In this document: one piece after another, positions 1 to 10,376 of the stretch
How the letters are laid out: the number at the start of each line of letters is the position of its first letter
Position numbering within the stretch: position 1 is the first letter of the stretch
Source: Strongylocentrotus purpuratus
Lineage: Eukaryota; Echinodermata; Echinoidea; Camarodonta; Strongylocentrotidae
Assembly: GCF_000002235.5 (NCBI RefSeq)
Contig: NW_022145596.1
Coordinates: 4,522,352 to 4,586,351 of the forward strand
Length of the DNA: 64,000 nucleotides
Direction of reading: 5' to 3'
Translations under genes and position numbers: made by a program
Notes under the pieces: generated by a model
Seen by the model: only the letters and a program-made list of their open reading frames with translations
Database searches by the model: none
Told to the model about the DNA's origin: nothing

Positions 1-557
1 CTCTTCATAGACCTCTGATACTGCAACACTTTTACAAGCAAAATACAGTAAAAAACCTGTCTAAAGCGGGCACCAAAGGGAAAGTGGCCACTATAGACAG
101 TTTTTTTGTTTATACACCCAAGTACATTTAAGTTTATGTGTATCAACTATGCAATAAAATGTCACATTTTGGCGATCTTACCGGCAGTCCCGCTCCTAAA
201 ATGTGAAAATTGCAACATGGTTTAAAAAAAGTGAGCTTTATTTCAAGAACTTTTTCAGATCATGATTTTTCAAGAGTCGCAAGCTGTCACCATGGCACCC
301 ACCCGCATACAGTCAAATAATGAAGCAAAATAGCATTTTTTTTCTTCTTCTTCAAGATAATCTGCCTCCTTCAATACTGAAGATTCTTGCAGATGCATTA
401 TATACTCGGCCTGGTTGGGGTGTGCAGGTGAACCTCTACACCGGGGTTTCCCCCTACTTTTATACGATCAGTGCAGTGGGTTCTTAACGTGCAAGGGTGG
501 TGCCTCTCCTGTACGCGGGGCCTCCATTGAACATCCTATCCAAGGGAAGGATCTTAC
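1..557. other. RARS1 intron, no exon seen
   Basis: AT-rich intron sequence. Bases about 44-110 are a diverged copy of the dispersed repeat with core AACCTGTCTA...CTATAGACAG. No coding similarity was seen. Confidence 0.6.
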
Positions 558-665
558 CTCCTGCCTCCAGCTTCTGCACCACCACATTCATCCTCTCTTG
601 ATAGAAGGACTCTCCTCTTGGGATTAGATTCTTCACATCAAGACGGGCGTAGATCTTGTTGAATT
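558..665 (-). CDS. RARS1: RARS1 coding exon 8 (last in window)
   Basis: Encodes [20 protein letters not shown] then [17 protein letters not shown], followed by a GTAAGAT donor. The next exon is outside the window. Confidence 0.94.
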
Positions 666-3600
666 CTGAAAGAAAAAGCATGAAAAATCACTTTAAAGGC
701 ATCGTTTAACAATGTTAAATCTGAAATGCACGGCCCTACGTGTTATCAGTGTCTGTGATATGGTGTAATATTGAAGCTCTAAAAAAACTGCGCTTCAAAA
801 TGACCAAGAATGCCTCAAAAAAGTCTGACCTAATGGTTTATAATTATGATTGCAGCACAAGCTAAATTCAGGATTTGTTTCAGAATCTGAGACAAAGTTA
901 CCCAATCACTAGCAATTACCATCCACTAGAAACTTCTCATAGACCTAAACCCTGGATCCAAAGACAATTACTTCATTGAGATGTTTACTACCCCAACAAT
1001 AGGAGGAGGAGGAGAAGTGGGGGGGGGGGGGGGGGGGGGGGAGGGGGGGAGGGGGGGGGGGAGGGATATTATATGATGATTTCGACTGAACATATGGCAT
1101 CCCCCCTGAAATATAACTAACGGTATCCTATCTTTATTAACAAAATAATCTGACTGCACAAATCAGTAATTAATGTGCTTTTTATGTGATTCCTTTTTTG
1201 TTTTTATTTCACAAGTCATCAATAGTCAAGTGCGCATTGAGCAGTTGATTTCAAGGGGATTTGGAACCTTACAAATCTCTTATATCGTTATCATTATCAA
1301 CTTTGTCTATGTTGAGGGTTCAGTGACACAAAGACGTAACTCCATATTTTGCCAAAATGAGTATTTGATATCAAAATGTTCAGAAAAATGTGGGCTTTTC
1401 AGGAAACAGAAAAACTTCACTCCACCCTAGGCTAGTGAAACATAGACTTAACTCCTTAAGGTCCAAGTGCTCAGTGACACATACACCACTTTTTTTCAAA
1501 ATGGCCAAAATAGAGTTACGTCTTTGTGTCACTGACCCCTCGATGTGTATTATCCACAAAAAAAACACAAAACACACACACAAGAAGGTGGGATTATCAT
1601 TATGAGAGAGAGTAGTCTGACCAACCTGTCTTTGAGATATCACAGATGAGTTCCCAAGCCTTGATGATACTTGGCTCACCACCCTGGAGTCTGACCACCA
1701 TCTTGTAAGCTCTCTTCTTGAATTCTTCATCTCCATCAAACCTCACCTTAGATTCCTGAATCAAACAAAACAAAGAAACGAGATCAAGTCTGTGATACAT
1801 CAAACAAGCATGAATTACTGAAGAGCTTTATGTCAATACACTTTAAAGGTATAGACCAGTTTTGTCATGCAATTGCATTGTGAAAGAAACGTTGTGGAAA
1901 CGATCAGAAAATTAGGTTGATCATCTAGCACATAAGTATTGGTGTGTACTGCAAGGTTCTGGAATCGTCAAAATGATAAGAAATTTGGCGCAGTCTTGGT
2001 AAAGTTACAAGCACTGTACACAGAAAGATGTATGGGGGACTACGAGATATCTATCCAGGCCGGATCGATATGATAATTTACCAAATATATCAATTAGTAG
2101 GCAGTTTCCCGGCAAAATTTGTATCATCACGTATTAGTCAAAACATATTCTTTCACATGATTGGTAATAAAAGGTTCCATTTCATTTTTTTTTGAGAGAG
2201 AGGGGGGGGGGGGGGGCGTTTCCAATACTGGTCTATACCTTTAAGGATACTATTGATAAAGCATTTGATACATATGCAATGTCGCTAATCAGTTAACAGT
2301 TGCACATTTCGCTTGCTTTTCCCCCAATACATATTGATACTAAAAATTAGGACATATGCACACATAGGCATAGGCACTCAACCATACTCTGTAAAAGTAC
2401 CATACCTATTGTAGCCATACCCTTCATCACAGATTTGTTTTGAGTAATACTTTAGCCACTCACTATTTCACAGGCATGCTAATCCTAATATAACCACACA
2501 TACATTTGCATTCATCTAAGTAGCCATTTAACCCCTGGGTTAAGAAAAGCAACATAGATAAAATGCTTTGCTGGAGGACACATTTACCTGAAAACCTGTC
2601 TGCACTAGTTTGGCCAGGAGGGATTAGACCTCCCTGCATGGTCACTGACAGGTGGTTATCTCATGAAATCAGCTCTCAATTAACATAAGAAAAAGGGGAT
2701 CATGTGGGGGGGGGGGGGGAACCAAGGGGTACCGCTTAGGCATTGTTTGCTTTATAGAGGGCCCATCCCCCTTTAATACCCGGGATTGAACCTACAATAT
2801 TTACATCTCTTTGAATCTCTACAATACCATATCGCTATGCTTTTAGCGGGCACACACACACACAATAAATACCTTGTAAAACTTCTGAAGGTCCTGGATG
2901 GGAGGAGACTCGTTGAGATAGTTAGGAAACTGATCGGCAAGATGGGTGATGAGCATGCCAAACTGAGTGCCCCAGTCTCCAAGATGGTTTACCTTCAACA
3001 CATCATGTCCTTAAACATGGAGAGATCGCAGAGGGAAATGATGTAATCAATAGGGAAATGATGCAATCAATAGGTAACTAATGTAATCAATAGGGAAATG
3101 ATGTAATCAAAAGGTAATTGATGTAATCAATAGGGAAATGATGTAATCAATAGGTAACTAATGTAATCAATAGGGAAATGATGTAATCAATTTGGAAATG
3201 ATGTAATCAATAGGGAAATGATGTAATCAATAGGTAATTGATGTAATCAATAGGGAAATGATGTAATCAATAGGGAAATGATGCAATCAATAGGTAACTA
3301 ATGTAATCAATAGGGAAATGATGTAATCAATAGGTAACTAATGTAATCAATAGGGAAATGATGTAATCAATAGGGAAATGATGTAATCAATAGGGAAATG
3401 ATGTAATCAATAGGTAATTGATGTAATCAATAGGGAAATGATGTAATCAATAGGTAACTAATGTAATCAATAGGGAAATGATGTAATCAATAGGGAAATG
3501 ATGTAATCAATAGGGAAATGATGTAATCAATAGGTAACTGATGTAATCAATAGGGAAATGATGAAATCAATAGGGAAATGATGTAATCAATAGGTAATTG

Positions 3601-6600
3601 ATGTAATCAATAGGGAAATGATGTAATCAATAGGGAAATGATGTAATCAATTTGGAAATGATGTAATCAATATGGAAACCATGAAAGAGGTCTTCATTTA
3701 AGATGGTTGTATGGCAAATGCAGTCATATTAAAAATGCAAAGTTTGCATTGTGTGTGATGGGCTCAAGATTCCTTCAAGACTGACCTACGAACTCCATGA
3801 GCCGGGAGATGCTCTCTCCGATGATAGTTGACCTCAGGTGACCTATGTGCATCTCCTTGGCGATGTTGGGAGAGGACATGTCAATGACGACCTTCCTCTT
3901 CTTACTGAGGGGTGGAGGAAGCACCCCTTGGGTCAAGATCCCGGTGACGAGGGGGGTGATGAAGGATTTCTTGAGGTGGATGTTGATGAAACCCGGTCCT
4001 GCAATATCCACCTGGTGAAGATGATAAAGATGTTATAAATTGATTTAATTAGTCACTAATGAGGGGTGGAGGGAGTGCCATATGTTCAATTTACATAATT
4101 CAATTTGTCAATAATAGTGACTAATGGGATTATGTACAAAATAATTCAAACTAAATTTGGACAGAGATTATTTGTAAGTATTTACCTTTTCAATGACATC
4201 ATTTGAAGGGATGTTTGCTTGGATCTGCTGGGCAACGACTCTTGGAGAGACTGGAGAGCCCTGGGCCTTCAGTTGCTGTAAGAGGGATGTAAACAAAACA
4301 AACGCAAATATTACATTTGTAGAGGCTAATATTTTCAACCTCTTCATAACATTTTTGAAATACACCAAAGGAAAATGCATGTTTATACATTGTCATTTGC
4401 AATAAAGAATTCTTAGTTATGGATGAATTATTTTGTTTCTAAACATTTTCTATCATAAGTTGCTAAAATGCACATACTCTGATCAAGACAGACAGAGAGT
4501 TGACAAGTATATTTTTCATAATTCTTGTAACTTAATAATGAAAGGTGGAATAGTGTATAAGGGACTTAAACATCGAACGAATCAATTTTTCATATACCGT
4601 AATTAACGGAGTATAAACCGCACCTTTTTGCCGCCGAAAAAAATTCAAAGTCGGGGGTGCGGTTTATACACGGTACACAAAAAAAAAAAAAAAAAAAAAA
4701 AATATTAAAGTTTCGATTTATGCCCCTCCACCTGGCGCTATGCCTGGCAATGTCTCCCAGCTCAGTAATCGGTGTGTTGACTCACCACTAGGAAACTAGA
4801 ACAACACTCAAATTTGTCTGTCATCTTGGTTTAAAGGTAATCTTTCTGATAGATCTCAATATGTAGTTTATAATAATAATTCCTACACACGGTGTACCAC
4901 AAGGTTCTATCCTAGGTCCTTTACTGTTTTTTAATTTACATTAATGATCTTACACATTCAGCTGCACCTCGCAGTTAAATGAAAGGCCTTCCCGCGTGGG
5001 TTTTTTTAACACGGACCTGGCTTGCTGCCGACAGACTCGGCCAAAAACAAAAACATTTTTTTTTTTTTAATTTTTTTTAAAGGGCGAAAAAGAGGGGAGC
5101 GGTTAATACACGAGGGCGGTTTATACAACGTTAATTACGGTACTTAAAGAATAACGAAACTTGGTACGGGTGTGAATAATTTAATTGTTAACTGTATCTT
5201 CATGAGGAAGAAGAGAGAGAGAAAGGAGTGGGGGAGAGAGAGAGAGAGAGAAAGGAAGAGGAGAGAGAGAAAGGAAGAGGGGAGAGAGAGAGAGAGAGAA
5301 AAAAGAAAGAAAGAAGGACATACATGTATGATGCCTAAACTTGCAAACCTCATCCTCCCTATTCAAAATGCAGCATCATGGCAATCATGAGTCATGACAG
5401 TGAACTATTAACCTTTTAATACCTGAGCAATGATCATTGCACTGTTGCACTGGTAGTCTCCAAACTTCTCCACCTGGCTGGGCTGTACTGCGACAGGGGC
5501 ATTGGTGAGGGCTGGGTACGCAACACGAAGGGCAGTCCTGAAGATCTCAGTTAGCTTGCCGCATACATTGTTTCCAGCTGCATCGCCACCTTGGGACTCC
5601 TCCTCGACAATGCTCTGATAACAATTTAACAGATGATATCCATTAAAAAACTTAATATACTATGAACTTTTATTATTGTTCCCATTTATTTGAAAAGGAT
5701 TTTTCCCAATGTCATTAGATTTCAAGTCAATCGCTGTTCATACAAGAAAAATGATTTTATTATATTTTACTTTTCTCTTGGGGGGCCCTGCAAGCAAGAT
5801 TTGACATTACAACTTTGAACCCAAATCATTCAGCAGATAACATACTTATGGCCTTGAACATTCTGGGTAATTTTTTTTATTACCTATAAAGAACAATTAA
5901 ATATTTTGTATTCAATTTTGAATCGAACAGTAGTCTAGGTGTAAACAAAAAAGATTCTTGTCTTTGATGAAAATGAATTTAACTATATAAGTCTACCCTC
6001 TTTAGATGCGAAATGCGGTACTTGAGCTTCTGATTCTCCGTCTGGAGTTTCTCAAGTTCTGGAGGAACCTGCTCCCAATCCTCAACGCCACCATTCTGAA
6101 GCTCTTGAATCTGTTGCTTCAGCTCGGCAATTTGAGACTCCTGTAGAGAAAGCATTGTTTGGATGGAAGTTTGAACAGGAAGCATATGCGGTCAACAATC
6201 ATACAGCAGGTCAAAGGTTAGACAGAAATAACCATCTGATTTGGGTCATTTCTTTAATAAAACTGACATTTGTTGACATTCCCCAATACAGATGGTAACC
6301 CAGAGATCTCGTACCGTGGGGGTAGCTAGAGCCAACAATGTACATCTTTTCGTTCAAAACATTTCCTCCCCGATTTTCTTTATTTAGATCTAATTTTCTG
6401 ATTTCTATATCAGATGTAAATTAGGTCGGTATGTCATTTGTCCTAATTGCAGTTATCAAAATTTGATAACTTAATATTAAATGTATAATTTACGGACTTA
6501 CTTATATGAATTATCCAATTTGTATCTCAGAACTGTGAAACAGTACGTTCATTTACTCGAACATAGGGCTATATGACCCGGCGGCCAAAATATTTCCGGG

Positions 6601-7751
6601 TCAACCTACCAAAACATAGCCAAATGGCCAATCAGAGCACTCGTTTCGTGGGAGTTCGTTGGTCAAGCCGGGCTGACTCGTACGTAGCTACGGTAGCTAT
6701 TGGACGTTCGAAAAGAAAAAATGAATATTCATCAACTAACACCAAGACGGATAATGTTGACGACGAGACTTTCTCGGATTAATCATTAATTTAGGATGTA
6801 AATGAGCAAGCTATCGTAAGTCAAATAAGCTATATATATGTTATTTTTAATTTTTATTATAATTGCAGCAGTTATGAGGATGTAAAGAGTGAAAATCTCG
6901 TTGCATATCTCATTCATCGCGGTCCGGTCGAACCGAACCATTTGTTCCGCACAGTCCCGTACAGTCCCGATAGGCCATACTTCAGTCTCTATAATCGGAG
7001 GTCTAGTGGAGCCAGACGTAGTCTCAGGTGAACAACCGATGACTAGAGAGACTGAAGTTTTCGGTCTAGTCAAAGGTCACATGTCAAGCCGTGCTGCCCT
7101 GCCCAACTAGTACTTAGTACTATAGATAGAGCATTGAATTATAAAGTGCACGACTAATCATAATCATTCATATTCCCTATTCACTCTGGACTTTCTCTAG
7201 GCGCGCCTGTGTGAAGTTATCTACCGTGATATCTCAGATCCTCATTACGGTAGATAACTTCACACAAGCGCGCGCCCTTCCGCATTCCTCGTTTATGAGG
7301 ACGATCCTCATTCTTGGACCAGCGCCCCTACTGAAAATACTCCAAAAATAACAAGAAAATTGACACAAAACAGGTAATAAACATAGATCTAACAAGTTAG
7401 ATCTAGGTCTAACGACTTTTAAGTCATGATCTTTATTTGGACATTTAGATCTAGGATAGAGATCTACTTAATATTTACTTTTATGTTTTGGTAGGGTTGG
7501 TATCTAGACCTAGATCTATACGCCGGAGTAACAGGTCAAATTTTGGATAGGCTCCTGAACAAGCACCCAATTTTTTTTTTTTTTTAAAGAAGTGTTTAAA
7601 AGTTAGACTAGATTCTAACTTTAAGTTAGATCTAGGTTTAGATCTAGGTCTAACGTTAGGCCTAAAAGTTAGATCTAGACTATAATAAGAGGACTCTTAG
7701 TCTTACTTGTTGAGAGGCTCGAGATGTCAACTTTTCAACCAGGCTGTCCAT
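558..7751 (-). CDS. RARS1: Cytosolic arginyl-tRNA synthetase, 5' eight coding exons (partial at left edge)
   Basis: Class I aminoacyl-tRNA synthetase that joins arginine to tRNA-Arg in the cytosol; in animals it is also a member of the multi-synthetase complex through an N-terminal leucine zipper. Exons, in transcript order: 7707-7751, 5997-6140, 5423-5614, 4186-4275, 3786-4011, 2873-3009, 1626-1755, 558-665. Every junction is GT-AG and phases agree throughout, giving 357 codons plus one base. Visible parts: N-terminal coiled coil (residues 1-63), arginyl-specific N domain with [10 protein letters not shown], then the catalytic start with [18 protein letters not shown] (HIGH signature), [12 protein letters not shown] and [10 protein letters not shown]. 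These match the animal cytosolic form and not the mitochondrial paralogue. The start chosen begins MDSLVEKL, as in vertebrate RARS1 (MDVLV). The rest of the Rossmann fold and the anticodon-binding domain must lie left of base 558; nothing resembling the next exon was found in 1-557. Confidence 0.96.
690..800. repeat. Dispersed repeat fragment
   Basis: AAGGCATCGTTTAACAATGT followed by an A-rich stretch with TGCGCTTC recurs at about 8370-8440. Family not recognised. Confidence 0.5.
1018..1064. repeat. Poly-G tract
   Basis: Almost uninterrupted run of G. Similar runs recur at about 2200, 2710, 9700, 16840, 56885, 57562, 62190 and 63200, often inside inverted-repeat elements; run lengths may be unreliable in an assembly. 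Confidence 0.9.
1313..1543. mobile_element. MITE with CACAAAGACGTAACTC termini, copy 1
   Basis: Non-autonomous palindromic element. Left end GAGGGTTCAGTGACACAAAG and right end CTTTGTGTCACTGACCCCTC are inverted repeats of about 30 bp. Other copies are at 18138-18372 and 32302-32430. Located in a RARS1 intron. Confidence 0.8.
1626..1755 (-). CDS. RARS1: RARS1 coding exon 7
   Basis: Encodes [18 protein letters not shown] and [12 protein letters not shown], matching the vertebrate [17 protein letters not shown] region. Confidence 0.94.
1841..2246. mobile_element. Inverted-repeat element with CTTTAAAGGTATAGACCAG ends
   Basis: Begins CTTTAAAGGTATAGACCAG and ends CTGGTCTATACCTTTAAGG. Its interior, from TGCATTGTGAAAGAAACGTT on, matches the element at 36961-37249, which has different ends. 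No coding capacity. Confidence 0.75.
2873..3009 (-). CDS. RARS1: RARS1 coding exon 6
   Basis: Encodes [19 protein letters not shown], part of the catalytic Rossmann fold. Its 3' splice site lies about 20 bases from a 20-bp minisatellite, so branch point and pyrimidine tract fall in or beside the array. Confidence 0.94.
3031..3680. repeat. 20-bp minisatellite, about 32 units
   Basis: Unit ATGTAATCAATAGGGAAATG repeats with an exact 20-bp period. Three main second-half variants (TAGGGAAATG, TAGGTAACTA or ..ACTG, TAGGTAATTG) plus TTTGGAAATG are interspersed. It lies in the RARS1 intron between exons 5 and 6, ending about 20 bases from the exon 6 acceptor. Confidence 0.97.
3786..4011 (-). CDS. 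RARS1: RARS1 coding exon 5 (HIGH motif)
   Basis: Encodes [17 protein letters not shown] and [17 protein letters not shown]. The HIGH ATP-binding signature is at 3838-3849. This is the strongest single piece of evidence for the gene. Confidence 0.97.
4186..4275 (-). CDS. RARS1: RARS1 coding exon 4
   Basis: Thirty codons, [16 protein letters not shown] onward, ending VIEK before a GTAAAT donor. Equivalent to the vertebrate stretch between the N domain and AGPGFIN. Confidence 0.93.
4595..5142. mobile_element. TIR element carrying a LINE reverse-transcriptase scrap, copy 1
   Basis: Ends TACCGTAATTAACG and CGTTAATTACGGTA are perfect inverted repeats, with further palindromic GTATAAACCGC-type sequence inside. 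Bases 4891-4935 translate as [13 protein letters not shown], the conserved RT motif of non-LTR retrotransposons. A second copy in the opposite orientation is at 47278-47806. It has no transposase and lies in a RARS1 intron. Confidence 0.8.
5195..5318. repeat. Purine (GA/GAAA) microsatellite
   Basis: Imperfect GAGA and GGAA repeats in a RARS1 intron; the open frames through it are artefacts of the repeat. Confidence 0.9.
5423..5614 (-). CDS. RARS1: RARS1 coding exon 3
   Basis: Encodes the arginyl N-domain with [17 protein letters not shown], nearly identical to the vertebrate motif. Starts in phase 0 after a TTATCAG acceptor and ends at a GTATTA donor. Confidence 0.95.
5997..6140 (-). CDS. 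RARS1: RARS1 coding exon 2 (leucine zipper)
   Basis: Encodes [15 protein letters not shown] and then [14 protein letters not shown], a heptad coiled coil. In the family this segment docks the enzyme into the multi-synthetase complex. The open frame continues upstream through the acceptor to two in-frame ATGs (see findings). Confidence 0.93.
6600..6720. promoter_or_regulatory. CCAAT-containing segment in RARS1 intron 1, possible internal promoter
   Basis: GGCCAATCAGAG near 6625 and the reverse CCAAT (GCTATTGG) near 6695 lie in a locally CpG-containing stretch upstream (minus strand) of exon 2. Inference only: it could drive a shorter RARS1 transcript. Confidence 0.25.
7201..7274. repeat. Near-perfect inverted repeat
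   Basis: Arms GTGTGAAGTTATCTACCGT and its exact complement, both extended by GCGCGC, flank a 19-bp spacer. It is followed at 7275-7335 by a half copy of the AGGGGCGC MITE family. In RARS1 intron 1. Confidence 0.8.
7275..7335. mobile_element. Half copy of AGGGGCGC-type MITE
   Basis: CGAT CCTCATTCTTGGACCAGC then GCCCCTACTG matches one end of the fuller copies at 9994-10160 and 55118-55322. The other end is missing or replaced by the adjoining palindrome. Confidence 0.6.
7707..7751 (-). CDS. RARS1: RARS1 coding exon 1
   Basis: Fifteen codons starting [15 protein letters not shown], followed by a GTAAGA donor. Too short to find by ORF length; recognised from similarity of its start to vertebrate RARS1 and because it joins in phase 0 to the leucine-zipper exon. 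Confidence 0.85.
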
Positions 7752-8360
7752 TCTTTATCTGTTCTTCTTAATCTTCCAGGCTGTTCTTCTTAATCTTCAA
7801 AATAAAGTAGCAGTGCAAAAACGTTACGGATTTGTATATATTTCGGCACAAATTTACACAAGCCGTCCACCTTCGGCAAAGATCACCCTTGTCTAGATGC
7901 TGAACAGGCTTTGACAAGTAGTAGAAGTAGAAGTACGGTGAAATACCCAGTGAATGTGTTGCAACAGCGCGCCTCAGCCCCATAAGCTCAAATATGTGTT
8001 GGTTCTGCCGCGCCTACACGTACCTACCTACATGTGCGCTCAAACCGGCAACAAATGATTACACTGGTTATTTATTTATGGAATGACTTTAGCTTAAGTG
8101 ATACATATCATGAACAGAAATTTAAAAATATAGGCAGCTTTGTTTATTTTAAGAATCAAATATTTTTGTACAATTTTTAAAACGATTATCGTAACCAAAA
8201 TAATCTGAGATTACTAGTTGTGAAAGAGACTAACATGGCAGCTTCCTATGGACATTATGTACAGGATCAGGACTGAGGTCAGAACTTTATTTCCCACATT
8301 CTTCATTCTTTAAATTCATCATAATTTATGTGTTTCGTATTCTATGTTGGTATAATGTGT
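7752..8360. other. RARS1 upstream region (5' UTR and presumed promoter)
   Basis: Non-coding, with scattered CpG (AACAGCGCGCCTC, CTGCCGCGCCTAC) between 7960 and 8050, just upstream of the RARS1 start on the minus strand. No clear TATA box was seen. The transcription start cannot be fixed from sequence alone. Confidence 0.4.
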
Positions 8361-8625
8361 ATTATATTAAAGGCATCGTTTAACAATGTTAAATATGACT
8401 TTGAATTGAACTTTAAAACCCTAAAAAATGCGCTTCTTCAAAAATTTATGATGATCATGATGATGAAATGATGAATTGAGCTGAACTGAATTGAGAGCCT
8501 CAAAGTAATAAGTAAAAATCTTTGAGTGACCTGTGTTACCATACTCATTTTCCCCAGTAAACCGTAGCGTTATCAAAACCATTTGGAAAACGGATTGATT
8601 TTAATTTCCAATCATAAATAGAGTA

Positions 8626-9350
8626 GAGTCTCCGGTTTGCGGCATCGCCCGGTTTGCGGCCAGGGGTATTTGTTTTAAAAATAAAATGAATATGACTCGA
8701 TAATAATCATTGAAACCTACCGTGGATTCCACGGTAAGTTCTGCTTTGCCGAAAACGTCCGTAGCAGGTGCTCCTGTCGGTACGGAGTATCCGTCAGCGA
8801 TGTCGGAAATCTACGGCACCAGTCGCCGATGAAAATTCCAGCAGGTGCTAACTTTTAAGTTAAGAGATCGAGGCATGACTAGATCAATATTGTAGCTCTA
8901 TTTGTCCGATATTTGTCCGATTGGAGGTGAAATTTGATGTTTTTTTGGAAGTATGATGGCTGTGGTCTGTCTCCTATCGCAGATATTTTGATTGTGCCAC
9001 CGCATGGCCAGTTGCATGGGGTGGCCGCAAACCGGCACGTAATTACGTGTTTTTTCTGGTTTAATACACACATAACATGCGGGATCGTGTATGATGGTAT
9101 GTGTGCTGATGTGTGTACCCGCTATGACCCGATAGTTTCTAGTAGTACCTACCCCCGGATGGGATGATCCATTCGAGGAAAAGGTGAAATTGTTTAAAAC
9201 TTGACAAATTTACCGTAGCAACAGATAAACATGAGAATTTGGGTTACCCGTAGTAATTTGGTACATGCTTTCATCGTGACGTAGCGCATAAAGCTTTGTG
9301 ACGTACGCGTGCCGCAAACCGGTAATGCGTGCCCGCAAACCGGGGAACTC
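8626..9350. mobile_element. Inverted-repeat element with CCGGTTTGCGG ends
   Basis: The left end carries two copies of CCGGTTTGCGG; the right end carries two CCGCAAACCGG copies and a mirror GAACTC to the left GAGTCT. A further CCGCAAACCGG lies inside near 9027. About 725 bp without recognisable protein. Probably a non-autonomous DNA transposon. Confidence 0.7.
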
Positions 9351-9659
9351 GAAGCATTTCGAAACGTGGTCAATGCTGACCATGCTGTGGGTCAGTTAGG
9401 TTATTTGTGACTTCTATTTAATAAGTAAGTATATGGACTCTTTATTGAGGGTATTGAAGTATTCTGTGAGTATTCCAATAAAAATAGAATCGGCAGTTCC
9501 CGCCGATCGGCCGCAGACCAGAGCCACTACTCTAGGGTCTATCTTGATAGCAGGCAATTGGCTTGTAAAACAGGGCTGTCATTTTGGGGAACTGCTTCGA
9601 GGGAGATCATAGATCTATAGACCTCTACAGGTCTATGCAAATTTTGTTGATGTGCTCAA

Positions 9660-9835
9660 CAGGTGGGGTGGGGGGTAGCAGGGGCGGATCCAGGGGGGGG
9701 GGGGGAGGTGGGCCCGGTGGGAGGCTTGCTTTAGTTTTTTAGTTTAATAACATTATTTTTTTACCATTTTTTTTTTGGTTGGGGGGGGGGGGTGTTTAGT
9801 GGCTCGATCGAGCCCCCAAACGTCATCGGTTGACA
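9660..9835. repeat. G-rich fragment related to the GGCGGATCC element
   Basis: GCAGGGGCGGATCCAGGGGG followed by long G runs resembles the left end of the elements at 56863 and 61717. No matching right end was seen. Confidence 0.5.
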
Positions 9836-9993
9836 GTTTTTGAATGAGAGCGACTTTTTTTCTTCTTCTTTGTATTTGATGAATATTAGATTTAAATATG
9901 ATGCAAGTTTGTGTTCATTAAGCAATATTTTTATAAATCATGATCTCAGAATGAGACATTGGTTTGTAAATACAACAGAACTTCACAAGCAGA

Positions 9994-10164
9994 GAGGGGT
10001 GCGGCGCTGGTCCGGGAAAAGGATCGTCCGCATTTTTGCAGACGTTTCATATTTTCGATACGCGCGATCCTTATTTTTTAGAACGCAATTTGTCCGCATT
10101 TACGAGGATATCCTCGTTTATGCGGACGATCCTCATTCTCGGACCAGCACCCCTACTGACAAGT
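9994..10164. mobile_element. AGGGGCGC-type MITE, copy 2
   Basis: Left end GGGGTGCGGCGCTGGTCCG and right end CGGACCAGCACCCCTACTGA are inverted repeats; the interior contains GATCGTCCGC and its inverse. Same family as 55118-55322. It sits about 215 bp upstream of the AKAP17A start codon. Confidence 0.75.
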
Positions 10165-10376
10165 AAAGATAGGCCAATTGATATTGAGTACCAGAGTTTG
10201 TTGATTGTTAACGTCAATTGAAGGCAAAATAATGGCATGGAATTAAAGACAAATCATCTTCCAATCTATGTAACAGACATTTTCGACAAACTTTCTACTG
10301 AAACAAAGATTTCTGAACTGCCTGTGGAATATTGTGAGACTACCTTGGCCCAGATTGTGGACATTCACAGATCACC

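Noticed and set aside
968-1159. Minus-strand Pro-rich ORF
   Set aside because: Arises from the poly-G tract at 1018-1064.
3031-3680. Regular short repeats resembling a CRISPR array
   Set aside because: Units are contiguous 20-mers without unique spacers, in a eukaryotic intron; it is a minisatellite.
6573-6782. 69-residue plus-strand ORF with [17 protein letters not shown]
   Set aside because: Superficially like a plant AP2 motif, but too short, without splice context, and inside RARS1 intron 1.
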